A model generated the notes under the pieces. It was not told where the DNA came from. It saw nothing but the letters and a program-made list of their open reading frames with translations, and did no database searches. A program made the position numbers and the translations under genes. 64,000 bases of DNA from Gigaspora rosea (Eukaryota; Glomeromycota; Glomeromycetes; Diversisporales; Gigasporaceae). Location: contig QKWP01000429.1 in NCBI GenBank assembly GCA_003550325.1, forward strand, positions 246,912 to 310,911, given 5' to 3'. Positions 32,598-45,623 of the stretch are shown here, piece after piece; position 1 is the stretch's first letter; every line of letters begins with the position of its first letter.

Positions 32598-35500
32598 AAA
32601 AAGATTTTAAGTATACTGCTTTTTTTAAGTATTATTATGTATTTCTTTATTTTATTTTATTTGATTCGTGAATTATAAATTTATTTTATTTGATTCGTGA
32701 ATTATAAATTCATTCCAAATATTATTATAGCTTATAAATTAATCATGAATTTGTTTAATTTTTACATATCATTATCTATAATGATCATGTGTTTATTTGT
32801 ATTTATAAACCAAGTTCATGAATATATTGAAGATATTTGATTTACATTATTTAGATATATAGGGCTCTGATTAGTGAAGCTGACATAAGCTTTTATTGTA
32901 GTTTAAATTTTTAAAATAAAAACGATATAACAATTGATAAAAAATAATGATCTCATGATTGCCTTATATTGTTAATAATGTTGAAGCTAAACTTTATAGA
33001 TATGTTATAAAATTATTACTGTAAGAAATCTACTTTGCATTTCATGTTTTTATTATTTAGCGCTTTACATTTATTGTATAATTTCTTTAAAGCTATTTAT
33101 TATGGTCTTCAATTCCTAAGACTTCGTCAACGATGTTCTACATCTCAAAGTTCATATTTCCATGACTTTTGCTTGACGTCTGTTTAGATTGTGGTTTAAA
33201 TATTACATGATAATATTTTTATTTGTATTGTGGACCAAATGTGATTTCATGTTGACTGGTATTTCTCTCTTCCAGGGCATAGAATATTTACATCGAATGG
33301 AATAATATTTTCCATCCTTCTTTATGAGTCTGACCACCAGAATTTTGATTTGTTATTAATTGAAGAAGAAACTAAATAACTGTCAATAGCGCTAATATTA
33401 TTTGACATATTGTGATAAGAATAATTAAATTACTAGTTTTGACGCTAGTTCTAATTTATAATTGTTTGATTTTTATGTAATCTGATAAATTAAATATCGA
33501 TAAGAACGGATCACAACGAGTACTGTATGCAACGCTCTACTCTTCATAAGAACTATCTCGAATTCAATTTTTTGCAAATGTTCTAATAAAGTTTCAACTG
33601 CACGGAAATTGTGATCGTTAAGGAATCTTAACAATTGTGATGATTGTGACGTCAGTGCACTGAAATTATGATCTTTAAGAATCTTAACGATTGTGCACGT
33701 CAGTTCACGAAAATTATGATCGTTAAGAATCTTAACGATTGTGCAAGTCCACGAAAATTATGATTGTTAAGAATCTTTGTTATCATGGATATAATACTAT
33801 GCACGATAGTACATGTATTTCAATTTTTCGTGTGATAACGTGTATTAAATTTTTTGGATGATCAGTTTCCGTATTCCGTGCAAGATTATGAAGCCCATGT
33901 TTACCTGCATACAATTTCGTATTTATGCATGCATTTCCGTGTATCGAGTTTTCATAGGACTTTGAACGGCTTAAATACGTTACTGTGGATGATTCATTAA
34001 TTCGTATGGGCGAAAATGTCCAGTTGGAACATTGTGATTATCAAAAAGTAAAATATTATTTTAAATTACATAAAGTAATTATATAACAACTGATAAGGGC
34101 ATGTAAAGCATATAAAGTAAACTATGTTAAAACTGATAAGTAACTGATAAGTAATTCATAAGAAATATCACTTTAAATCTCTTATAACACCAAATATTGC
34201 ATATGTTAGGTACAAAAATTTTTTATCATAATAAAAACTGGGAAATTGGACATTTTCGCCCATCCTCATCAGATTCTATAACAAGACTATCCGCTGGACA
34301 CTTTTTTTTACTTAATGGATGAATATGATTTTATTAGTAAAATTTTAATAGTGTGCAAGATTGATCAATTCCGATCCAGAGTTGTATTATTGATCGATCT
34401 ATCACGTGACAATGGGGTTATGTCTATATCAGGTCACTTTATCATTTAATTATTAAATAAGGTAGCTGCGCAACGCTATCACGCGAAACCAGGAATGTAA
34501 ATTTATGAATTAACTCTATTAGATATCATGGGCATAGTGCAAAATACATAAAACATCCAAACTAGTGATACAGGGACCTTAGGCCGACCTTGATTAAGGA
34601 TATTCAATTCTCAGGTTGAATATATTAACTGAAAAATTGCATTGAATAATGATCCACATCGAATAAATAAATAATTAAATAACTAAATTATCAGTTAATA
34701 TTAGATATTAATAATTTAATTAATCATCGCACAATGCCAAAAGAAAGAAAATATTATTTGGAACTTTGCCATAAAAATCACGTTATGGGACGTATGCTTC
34801 ATAATGTGATTTTCAAGGCATTATAACCGTTTTTTCATTCATATTTCTGTGGGAAATTAGGAATTCTGAATAATTAGGGAAACAGATTCTAATCAATCTC
34901 TGATTTCTATGTGTATACGGAAATCATCGTTCACACTTTTTGAAAAGATGTAAAACAAAAAATATTTCTGCACCGAATATAAATTAAAAAAACCTTAGCA
35001 TCGAAAAAATCCCAAATAACAAAAAAATCACGCATTTATATTCGTCTTATTCCTTCATGCATTTCTATTGGCCAAAGAAAATATAACTTACATCAGTTTG
35101 GATAAGCCTGTATCACTAATTCAAACTTGCTACTCATATATTATTTCGCAAATCAATACTTGCACATAAGATTTACCTAGTTAATTATTATTTTAAGAAA
35201 ATTACAAGATTTGCTGAGTAGTAGCAATTTTTAGAAACATCACAATTTCAAATACTTCTATATTAATAATCGGCTAGATAATATTTGATTGATTCAATTA
35301 ACTACAATTAATAAGTTTAATAGGTAAGATTTGATTTAATAGTAGTAGTGGTCATACGTGGTTATACCCTAAGATATGATAACCAGCTAACCACTAGGTC
35401 GCCTGGATAATCAGGTTATAAGATTGGTTAACGGATTAATATTTAAGATATAATGCATATATGAGTTATGCCAAGGAAATACAAGGTTTCAATTATATAA

Positions 35501-36100
35501 AACCTTGATATAATTGAAGTCTGATTTTCCACTGGTATCATTCATATGATATTTATATCAGATATATTATCATGAGACAGATAAGAATAATTTCCAAATA
35601 AAAAAAATGCAACTAGTTTCATTTAATCAATATGCTAAACAAATGTGAATATTTTTGCTTCACTGACAATTATTCTGCTGATAGCCCATTTAGCTGACAT
35701 CAGGGTTTCGCTTGACATGATGTCACTGTCAGTGAAATAATTGTTGGCGAAGTAAAAGGAAACTGCTAATTACAGTGTGATTGAAATTCTCTTTATAAGA
35801 CTTGAGCAAATGCTCTGAATTAGATTCTATTGTACAAAAAATTAAATGTCTAATGTTATTCATAATGTAGACATATAAAATAATACAAATGCAAAAGGCA
35901 AAATGCTTTTGTGGAAGTTTATAACTAATTTTTTTATTTTAATTTAACAAATAAATTAAAAGTTCAGGTAATCGTTATAAAAAATAATACAACGCGTATT
36001 TTTTTTTTAGAGGTTATATCCAGATATACCCTCTTATTCGATAGAGTATAAAACCAGTTACTGATATTAGATTTTATTAAAGGCCTACTTTCGTGTTAAT
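32598..36100. other. Intergenic stretch with short tandem repeats
   Basis: No gene recognised. 32651-32712 is a two-copy direct repeat of TTTATTTGATTCGTGAATTA and following bases. 33590-33780 holds the palindromic repeat described separately. The rest is AT-rich sequence without features I can name. Confidence 0.5.
33590..33960 (+). repeat. Tandem CGTTAAGAATCTTAACG repeat element, copy A
   Basis: Units of about 45 bp contain CACGAAAATTATGATCG followed by the palindrome TTAAGAATCTTAA and TTGTGCACGTCAG. Several units are followed by a unique tail with ATTTCGTATTTATGCATGC and CGTGTATCGAGTTTTCATAG. The same blocks occur at 40780-41300 in the opposite orientation. Confidence 0.75.
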
Positions 36101-37147
36101 GTTAACAGGGTATGACCACTTAATAGTAGAGACTGAAACCACCTAAAATCTTCTTTCCTATAAGAAAATTGGACCGGATCAGCACAGGTTGCGTCATATA
36201 GGTACGTGCATTTGTGGCACAGGTCAAGATCCGGATTTGTACAGAATGGTCCGAATTGATACGGATTCTGTGGACCGTGTAGGACCGTATGCCCGTGCCA
36301 ATTGGACCGTAAATGGCTCGGGTTTTGTAGCAGTTTTTTAGTCGAATCAGCATGGGATTTGGCATGGGCAATGAACATAAATTCACATTCCACCGCGATA
36401 ACAATTGGATTAACTATTAAAACATAAATTGATATAAGCCGTTTGAAGTTAATTTTTTGGTTAACATCACCTCCTAGCTGAAGTCCCCTGAAAACGAACA
36501 GCCAATCAAACCGCTGGATGACACTCACCAGTCACCTGATTTATATCAATCTACGAAATTGGCCCATCTTAATTCATTTTTATATGTTTGTTTCATATGG
36601 TCGTTTCATTTTACCCCCTCCCTCCTCTCGAGAGTCCTGTAAAAGTGATGTTAACCAAAGAATCAACTTCAAACGGCCTAAGTAATCAATATAAGATGAG
36701 CAAGCTAACTGCATATGAAGTAAAATTTTATAATGAATTTTTTTGTTAAGATACACAGAGAAGTTTCATTAGTGAAATCATGAGATATCGCTCTTTTTTA
36801 AAAAAATTCCTTTACTAATCTTTCGCTCTCCATGAAATGAGCCAACATGTATCACAAGCCAACATGTTGTAACGTACACATACGTGTCATCTGAATGTGT
36901 CATTTCATATCTGATATGACGTGATATTACGTGCCACCCTTTGCCATAATGTTTGTGCCATTGTTACTGAGCCACTCCATAAAACGTTCCTGTACGTGCC
37001 ACAAGATCTGTGCTATTTCAAGCATTCCTGACACCTAGAGCTAACTGTTTGACTGCTTATCTGTTTATCTGTATTAACTGTTTAATCCAGTTGGCACTAA
37101 TATAACTAACATAATTCGGCCAGAAACTATGGAACAGTTTTTATGCA

Positions 37148-37884
37148 GCCCTATAAGAAAAGTGGTTCGGGGTATGGTACAGGAAATCAGTGTATATGCA
37201 TGGGATGGTATGGACCATGTGGCACGTATAGGCACATTTTACGGAATGGCACGATTAAAAATGACACAGATACTATGGTAATGGGGTGGCACATTATATT
37301 ACGTCACATGGAATGGCACGTATTTCAGTGACACACATATGCACATTGTACGTGATGGCACGTCAAATTATACAGAATGGCGCGTGTTAAAAATGACACG
37401 TGCTGGCTCATTTCACAGAGTACTATAAGAACGAAGGGTCACAAACGATTTTTTTTAAAAAAGTTGCAATATCTCAAAAACTCGCAAGTAAGCCTGCTCA
37501 GGTATCTTAAGGAAAAAGATTCTTTGCAAGATTTTACACATTTGCAATTGCTTTAGCTTCCAGATATGTACATACTTCAACTATTATCTGGTCCTCTTCT
37601 AATAAAATGTCTATTGGAAAGTGGACCATAAATTTATATTTACTTACTCGTTCCACTCACGTGCCATCGCACGTGTCAATTGGCTTAGTAAACTGCTACA
37701 AAAGGCACAGACAATTTATGTGATTTCACGTTAATTGGCACGTATATACAGATCAACACAGTCCGCTAATTCCCGTGCCTACTCGAACCATGCATATGCA
37801 AACCCGACCTATAGCACGTGCCACTCGACTACGTGCCTATACACTGTTTTTCCATGTGATCCCGGACCACTTTTCTTATAGGGC
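37148..37884. mobile_element. 737-bp inverted-repeat element, GCCCTATAAGAAAAGTGGT ends
   Basis: The left GCCCTATAAGAAAAGTGGT followed by TCGGG is the inverse of the right CCCGGACCACTTTTCTTATA followed by GGGC, with one mismatch over 24 bp. The interior is full of TGGCACGT-type words in both orientations and has no transposase. A related end (CCTATAAGAAAATTGGACCGG) occurs at about 36157 and another (GCCCTATAAC on the minus strand) at about 42378. Confidence 0.8.
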
Positions 37885-39777
37885 GTCATTTTCAGGATAC
37901 TAAACCAGTTTAATAAAATGAATTAATTCTGAAAATAATATATTTTGATTTATAATTGATTTCAAATCTGGTTAAACCAAGCTAAACGGCTCCAGACAAT
38001 TTAGTATAACTGAATGCCAAGGAACTGCCTGGTATTTTTTTTTATACGTTTGATATAAATACTATATAAATATGGTGTTAGTTCTAATTACAGTAGGAGA
38101 ATTTGCCAGCAAAAAGGCCGGCTCGGTTGACTGCCTGAGCATTTTTTCCCAGCCAAGATTTTTCATCGCCCAAATCACTACTCTGGATGATTCTATACTT
38201 ACGTAAATTACTATACCTTTTTTGGATTAGATCTGTATCAAATACAGAAATAGATCACTAACAATCATACTGCATCTTTTTTTACTCATAAATTGATTGC
38301 CAAAGATAGTAAGGTATAACAGGTATATTTTAAATTTAGAAGTCATGCACTGCCACAAGATTTATAAAATTTTAACTACAAGAATGTTCATGTAAAGATT
38401 CGCATAAAACCTGTAATATTTTATAACACAAATTCAAACAGTTCTAAAAAATCAACATACTAATTCATACAGATGCATCTGCCTTTGTTTCATTGGGCAG
38501 AATCTAGCAATATATGACTAGCCTAACGATTATGTAAAAGCTAACGAAAAGTACATATGATCAATTTGAACATGTGACCATGCTATTAAACCATATGCAA
38601 GATTTTGCACACAGATAGTTGCCTGTAAACCATACACTTCAAACTTCATATTACGTTCCTGGCATATATAAATTAATTATAGCAAGCGAAAAACATAAAG
38701 ATTTATAGTATAGATTACAACATTCATACAGATCAATATATCCTCGAATTGATTACTATAAGTAGCAAGCACAACAGAAATAGAGGCTCGTGCCAGAATG
38801 TAGAAGATGCAAGTTTATCAAAATGAATTACACAAAAAACGCTTTCATATAACATTAAACAAAACCTAGTATACTTGTTTATACACGTGATGTTAATGTG
38901 CATCAAATGATCGATTTGAATACACCATCCAATAAGATTCAAGAGATTGTACACACCAACTTGCCTGTTATCCATACACTTCGTACTTCATACTACGTTC
39001 ATGATACACTTCATACTTCATACTACGTTCCTGGTATATTTTATAAGTAATTTTGATCATTTCGAAAATCGTACATATATATTACAAAATAAATATGAAA
39101 TTAATGTAATTTTCTTTTAGATGCACAGATCGAATCTTTTTCTTTTTCAAAGTTTTCTAAAAATAAACGCTTCTTACCAGTACACAACATCATTACAAAG
39201 TTACGAAGCTTTCTTTTATATAATATTATGAACATTTATTCCAAATCTATTATTTTTAATATATTCTGATTTATCAATATTAAAATACTGAATTTAAGCT
39301 GATTGTAAGTTTTTTTTATATTTAAATATAAAAACCTGCTTCGTAACTTTTCTCGTAGAGACTAAATATTAATTCTTCCAAAATATTACTTTGAATTACG
39401 GTATGGTTAGAGCTGTGCATCTATTTTTGTTATATACTTAGCAATGGGTATATACAAATCATATAAGCATCGGTTAACCATGATTTATATAATTAATATG
39501 CACTCTATTGTTACATGAAAAAATTTATAACAAATTTTTATATGATACCATATATAGTTTTGATTTACTTAGTTGAGGCATAACCCAACATGACAAAGCG
39601 ATTTAATATAATATGATCTTCCTGAAAAAACAATGATCGAAAATTTTTTAAAGTTCATTATATTGGGGTTAAGTCTATGCTAGGTTTAAGGATTAAAGGC
39701 CCTAATAGCAAAATCGCACAAGGAAAGCCTTTTATTAATGCTTCTTCCAAATTGTGTTACATTACCAGATCATAAGC

Positions 39778-39989
39778 AGGGACACAGAAATATTATTTCG
39801 ATTTAAAGCGTAAAAATTTTGATTTATTTCAATTTGACCAGCATTAAGAAAAAAATAATGATAATTCCAGCTGAAATTAAAATGGTGAAAATTATAAGCC
39901 AATCATTTTATATTACATGATACAAATTTTATAGCAAAAATTTCGATTTTATATAATGAAACTTTGATTTCGAAATATTTCTGTGTCCC
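39778..39989. mobile_element. MITE with GGGACACAGAAATATT ends and 11-bp target duplication
   Basis: Left GGGACACAGAAATATT is mirrored by right AATATTTCTGTGTCCC. AGATCATAAGC is present at 39767-39777 and 39990-40000. About 210 bp, non-coding. The long duplication suggests a MULE-type element. Confidence 0.85.
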
Positions 39990-40262
39990 AGATCATAAGC
40001 GATTATTGGATAGTTTGCTATTGATCATCATATGACTGCACCTTTTTTCAGGAGATGCTGGGTAGTTATTTAATATATGCATTATATCATCATTTAGATG
40101 AGGTCTGCAAATAGTTATAGCTGCATTTAAAAAGGTCTGTCATTGTACACATCGAACGATTTAATTTTTAAGCGTAGCGAGGACTAACTTGTACATCTAA
40201 AAGTTGAAAAATGACTGTCCGGCACATGACTTGTTGGTGGTTGGCTGCTATGGTCCACACTA

Positions 40263-40582
40263 AGGTGTCCCAATGCGAATGCGAAATAAATCCAAGATTA
40301 TGCGATCTTTATAGTGTTATGCAACATATACTAACCTATTATCCTCGGAATTATTCGGATATTGACAAAAAAAATGCCGACCTTGCTCGTATTTTCAGTA
40401 CTTCATATTTGCATCAGAACCTTTCAGAATTCTTTCCCGCATTAGCTATTGTATCTCAAAAAATTGTATCAACCAATCATGTGCCCTGAATGCTTTTTTT
40501 TGCTTAATTATGCGAAGCATATGTGATGCGAAAAAATGGTCAATTATGAGCTTAGCATAGCATCGCATAATTATGGACACCC
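40263..40582. mobile_element. TA-flanked inverted-repeat element (Tc1/mariner-like, non-autonomous)
   Basis: AGGTGTCC at the left and GGACACCC at the right, each bordered by TA, with further inner matches (GCGAATGCG... / ...CGCATAATTATGG). It is inserted in a copy of the short repeat containing GGCTGCTATGGTCCACACTA. The 92-residue plus-strand frame at 40211-40489 runs into it; part of it looks protein-like, but I recognise no family. Confidence 0.6.
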
Positions 40583-40779
40583 TAGTCCACACTAGACCTT
40601 TGAATTGAAAAATGTCCGTTTGTCCATCATGTGACTTGTTGGTGATTGGCTGCTACTAGGGTTGTTTATAGAGTATTCCAGACATTAATAAAACATATAA
40701 CCCACTTCTAGAATTTTCCGAATGTTTTATTATTGACTGGAGTGCTCAATTAACAACCCTAGCTGCTACGGTCCACCCC

Positions 40780-41340
40780 TATGAAAACTCGATACACGGA
40801 GATGTAATGTATAAATACGAAATTGTATGCGGGTGAGCACGGGTTTCATAATCACTGCACGGAAACTGCATGGAAATAGATCATCCAAAAAATTTAATAC
40901 ACGTTATCACACGAAAAATTGAAACCTGTGCATTATTGTGCATAGTATTATATCCATATATTGACGTGTATTAATCTTAATGATTATATAATTTCCATGC
41001 ACTAACGTGCACAATCGTTAAGATTCTTAACGATCATAATTTTCGTGCACTGACGTGCACAATCGTTAAGATTCTTAACGACCCTAATTTTTGTGCAATC
41101 GTTAATATTCTTAACACTTTCTTAACGATCATAATTTTCGTGCACTGACATGCACAATCGTTAAGATTCTTAACGACCCTAATTTTTGTGCAATCGTTAA
41201 GATTCTTAATGATCATAATCATAATTTTCGTGCTCTGACGTGCACAATTGTTAAGATTCTTAACAATCAAAATTTCAGTGCACTGACGTCACGATCATCA
41301 AGATTCCTTAACGATCAATTTTAACAATCATTTCTGTACA
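40780..41340 (-). repeat. Tandem CGTTAAGATTCTTAACG repeat element, copy B (inverted)
   Basis: Reverse-complement counterpart of 33590-33960. It begins CTATGAAAACTCGATACACGG and TATAAATACGAAATTGTATG, then many units of TGCACAATCGTTAAGATTC with ATAATTTTCGTGCACTGACG. It has more units than copy A. The minus-strand frames through it are repeat artefacts. Confidence 0.75.
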
Positions 41341-42390
41341 TGATGTTAATGAATAATTCCATGCATTAACATGATGATCGTTATGATTCTTAATGATTAT
41401 AAATTCCATGCATTGACGCGCACAAAAACATTCATTTTGTTGATTTTTTTGCTTTTTTTTTGCACTTGACAATAATGATTTCTGTGCATTGACGCGCACA
41501 AATTACATTTGATTTGTAAGCAAATAAATTTGTTTGTTTTTTCTTTTTCTTTTTTTTCGTTTACTCTTATAATTTTTATTATTTCTTTATTTTTTATAAT
41601 TTTTTTTTCTACAACACATTAATTTTTATATAATTTTTTTAGTTATTGTCATTTTTAAACCATCCTTTAGAGTTATTGCCTTGGAAGTTGCTCTTTTGGA
41701 ATCACTATCATTTTTGGTGTATGTTTTTTTATCATTTTTGGTGGTATCGCAGCTTTATTTATTTTTTTTTTTTTACTATTATTTTTCTTTTACTTTTTAA
41801 TACTTTCTGTATATTATTGCATTTTAGTATCTCCCTTGAATTATTGCCATTGGAGTTGCCACAATCAGAGCTGTCCCTATTGGAGTTATTTCTAGAGTAG
41901 TCATTTCGAATTTTTTTTTAAACCTTTCATTTTGGTACTATTACTTTTTTTTTTCAATATTATTAGTTGCTGGGTTATTTTTAAAGTTGTTAGTTTTGTA
42001 AATAGAAGTATTTTCTTATTCAGCATGTAAATTATTAAATTAAAGTATTTGTATTATAAAATTTAATTAATAAAATAATTAAAGTTAATTAATAAAATAC
42101 AAATTTAGTTAATAAAATTTAAAAAGTTTAGTTATATGTATGGATATATGCTATTATATGTTACCTGCACGTAAATATGCACGAGACAATGCACGAGAAA
42201 ACACATAAAATTGCACGTTAGTACGTGCACTGTTGCACGGAATCTGTGCCTTATTACGTACTGTAAACGTGTTTTCCCATATTGTCTCGTATAGATTACG
42301 TGCAGTTCCGTGCGGTTCCATATCCAAACTTTTCGTGCATTGCTGTATCATTCCGTGCTGCAATTTGTTATAGGGCACACTAGACCTATG

Positions 42391-42600
42391 TTTTGAAAAA
42401 TGTCCGTCTGTCTAGCACGTGACTGGTTGGTGATTGGCTGCTACGGTCCACACTAAGACCTTATATTTGAAAAATGTCCATCTGTCTTGCAGTGACTTGG
42501 TGATTGAAAAAATGTCTGTCAGTCCGGCATGTGACCTGTTGGTGATTGGTCGTTAAGGTACGCACTAGCCTTTGATTTGAAAAATGTACGGTAAATTTTG
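42391..42600. repeat. Short repeat family TTGAAAAATGTCCGTCTGTC, clustered copies
   Basis: Copies containing TTGAAAAATGTCC, CACGTGACTGGTTGGTGAT and TTGGCTGCTACGGTCCACAC occur at about 42391, 42463, 42503 and 42575 and, further left, at about 40203 and 40606. Copies differ at several positions. Function unknown. Confidence 0.7.
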
Positions 42601-43213
42601 TTGGTGAAACGTAATATTTCTAAAAAAGTAAAAAAGTACTTTAAAGTATATACCGGTAAATAAGTTACCCGGGCAATTGATTTACATCAGCAAAATCAAA
42701 CGAATATGAGCTATAACCCGTGATTTCCGTACAAATATATGCTTAGTAGTCTGCATTGTTTTTTTTTTGTACTAAGACAATTCATACTTGCCAAATAATA
42801 AATTTTCGATAAAAATTTTAAAAATTTTAAAGAATCGAAAATTTGAGGACATTCCTGTATTCCTGTTATAGTAAAGTTCGCATGTACTACAATAAATAAA
42901 TCTGCATTACTGTGCATCGACAAAAAATTTTCGTCTTGAAATTAAGGTATTAGGTTAGGTTAAAAAAACTTTTACTATGATCAAAATTTCGCAAGAAAAG
43001 TTTTTCGTTAGTGCGCAGAAGGCGGTTTCATAGGCAAAATATTAAGTTATAAACGATTTATTTGATATTTTGTTTTTTTGTTTTCCCCTTGCGTTACGCC
43101 AGATCGAAATTTATTAGGTTGGTGATGTCCTTTTGTTTCATCTTTTACTTATATCAATTAATATTTCGGTAAACGTTGTAAATTTTGCATAGCGGAAAAG
43201 TAAAGAAATTTAA

Positions 43214-44665
43214 ATGACAGAATCTATGGTTGAAGAGAGCCAGGAGATATGTCAAGGATGTAAACAGCCAAATATTAGCCATAAATGGTGTAAAGATTGC
43301 AATTCGAAACACTTTCAAAAACAGTTTAGTAGTTGGACAAGTAATAATATTACTATTGATAAATTTATCCAAGATATACAACTTAAAGCAGTTAATAAGT
43401 ATCAAGTTCTAGAGTGGGTTCCATACGAAAAATTCTCAGATGTTAAATACCTTGCTAGAGGAGGTTATGGAGAAGTATTTAAAGCGAAATGGAAAGATGG
43501 GTGCATTCAATGTTGGGATTGCGCAAATCAAAAATGGGACAGGAAACCAGATGGTTTAGATGTTGTTCTTAAAAGTTTATATGATTCAAAAGACATAACA
43601 TCAGAATTTTTGGAAGAGGTAATCTAATTATTATTATTATTATTATTATTATTCTTAAAAACGATTTGTTCTAATAATTTAGAATTAATCATGATTTTTT
43701 AGATTAATTATCAAATCACATCAGTTAGTTTAAGAGATTACATAGTTCAATGTTATGGAATAACTAAAGACCCAAATACAGATAATTTTATGATGGTTAT
43801 GAAATATGCATCAAATGGTAGTCTTCGAAATTATTTAAATCAAAGTTTTACAGACCTGACATGGGGAGAGAAATTATACATTTTGTATACAGCAGCTGAA
43901 GGTCTTGTTGGAATTCATGGTGCCAACTTGATTCATAAAGATTTTCACGGAGGAAATATAGTTATAAATGGTCGAATGTCTTTAGTTACAGACTTTGGAT
44001 TATGTAAGCCAGTAAATCTTAGTTCGAAAACAAAATCTAAACAACATGTATACGGTGTTTTACCATATATTGCACCCGAAATTCTTTGCGGTGAAAAATA
44101 TACGCAATCAGCCGACATATATTCTTTTGGAATGGTTATGTACGAAGTCGCAACTGGACTTCCTCCATTTTATAAGATTCCGCATAATGAAACTCTTGTT
44201 ATACAAATTTATCAAGGTTTTCGCCCGGAAATAGATGTAAGCAATACACCAAAATTGATTAATGATCTGATTTTGAGATGTTGGCATGCAAACCCTAAAT
44301 GTCGACCGACTGCTAAAGAAGTGAAGGACATTTTAAAAATTTGGTTAGAAGAGTATAATGATTATCTTCTTTATAACAAAAAGGAATATTCAGAATTGTG
44401 GAAACAAATTGTTGCAATAGAACAATCTCAAAGTATAGGACAATTTTCCAATAGTCAAATTAAAAGTACACCCTCAATACGTTTGAATTATACAACACAT
44501 CCTCAAGCTGTTTATACAAGTCGTCCCATAAATGTTTCTGAATTTTGTAAGTGTGTTCCTATAAAATTTGTATTTGAACTTAAATTTTCTATCGAGCGTT
44601 CTAATATAATTTAATTTTATGAATTTGTTTTATCAGCTTTAAAAGTTTCCGATTATATTAAATAA
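43214..44665 (+). CDS. Rhizophagus-type TKL-like protein kinase, three exons, intact
   Basis: ATG at 43214 (MTESMVEESQEI). A small zinc-binding leader CQGCKQPN...WCKDCNSKHFQKQF is followed by SSWTSNNITIDKFIQDIQLK. The kinase domain has LARGGYGEVFKAKW (glycine loop), DVVLKSL (lysine), catalytic HKDFHGGN, TDFGLC (DFG), VLPYIAPEI and SADIYSFGMVMYE, with the terminal helix RPTAKEVKDILKIW. Exon 1 ends at 43618 (phase 0); intron 43619-43702 contains a TTA microsatellite. Exon 2 is 43703-44546 and ends phase 1 at donor GTAAGT; exon 3, 44637-44665, adds SLKVSDYIK and TAA. Without that last splice the frame would read through to 44614. HKDFHGGN instead of HRDLKxxN is usual for this lineage. It is the best full-length reference for the broken kinase at 25 kb. 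Confidence 0.9.
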
Positions 44666-44953
44666 GTTCTTTTACAATCTGTTGCACATATTTGCAAACA
44701 GTTATCGCGACCTTTGTTTAGCGTAAAAAGCATTAATACTTTGCCATCCAATCTTTCGAACCAGTTAGCTTAAATTGCAATTTACTTTGGTATTAGGTGC
44801 CATTATGCAATATGTACATTTGACTATCCAAAGCCTTTTTGGTCTTGTCCATGTTCAAAATATCCAAACATTCAAGATTGTTCAAAGCTTGTCCAAGCTT
44901 TAATAATTAATAAATTTATCAAAAAAATATATAACTATGTTTTTTTTTTTAGA

Positions 44954-45143
44954 TACAGTCAGACCTCTCTAAATGCAATGCAATGGGGCCATATGAAGCC
45001 AAACATACACTTAAAGACATATTGCATTTAGGGATGTAAAATATATAAATATAATATTAGTTAAACTCAAGCAAAACAAGCATTTAGAGGGCATTTTATA
45101 AGATGTGCATTTAGAAAGGTTGCACTTAGAGGGTCTGACTGTA
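44954..45143. mobile_element. MITE, TACAGTCAGACCTCTCTAAA family, TA-flanked
   Basis: Left TACAGTCAGACCTCTCTAAA and right TTAGAGGGTCTGACTGTA are inverse copies ending in TA. About 190 bp. Same family as 20467-20621. The TA boundaries suggest mobilisation by a Tc1/mariner-type transposase. Confidence 0.85.
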
Positions 45144-45420
45144 CTAATATATTCCAGTTAAAATTATAATAGGTTATTTTAATAAAAATTAAGTAATTTT
45201 ACTTTATTTAATTGTTTAAAATTGTTCAAAATTGTCCAAAATTACTGTCATAATTGTTTACTCATGTTAGATTTTTATATAGTAAATAAAAAATTCTTTT
45301 AATAAATCTTTTTAATATCTTGACCTTGTATAACATTTATATAATATGTAGTTTTAAACTGTTTGTTTTAATAAAAAAAGTTGTGCAATATGCATTGCTT
45401 TAAAAAATCAACTTTATATA

Positions 45421-45623
45421 TACCGTAAAATATGGACCTGTGTACCCGGGTATTTACATATCTCAATATTAGTAACCAGGTACTTCTACACTATATTGAA
45501 CAATATATTTTACTATATCTACTGTACTTATCTGTTATGTACCCTGGGTATAAGTCATGAAATAGTGTTTCAAACTGGCAGAGGGTACACACATAGGGGT
45601 ACACAGGTCCGTATTTTATGGTA
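45421..45623. mobile_element. MITE with TACCGTAAAATATGGACCTG ends
   Basis: Left TACCGTAAAATATGGACCTG then TGTACCC; right GGGTACACAGGTCC then GTATTTTATGGTA, its inverse with two differences. About 203 bp, non-coding; TA at the borders. Confidence 0.85.

Larger units (their letters stand above)
36100..43213. other. Repeat-rich region without recognised host genes
   Basis: Contains the elements listed separately (37148-37884, 39778-39989, 40263-40582, 40780-41340), a family of short repeats, T-rich low complexity at 41510-41960, and a GCCCTATAA-ended repeat near 42150-42378. Small open frames at 36085-36528, 37143-37331 and 40211-40489 lie in or across repeats; I do not consider them genes. Confidence 0.5.

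Noticed and set aside
40211-40489. 92-residue frame with protein-like middle (YYPRNYSDIDKK...)
   Set aside because: It starts in a short dispersed repeat and runs into a TA-flanked element; no family recognised and no exon structure.
41034-41499. Minus-strand frames in the CGTTAAGATTCTTAACG array
   Set aside because: Repeat artefacts from tandem units whose translation repeats LNDCA-like words.
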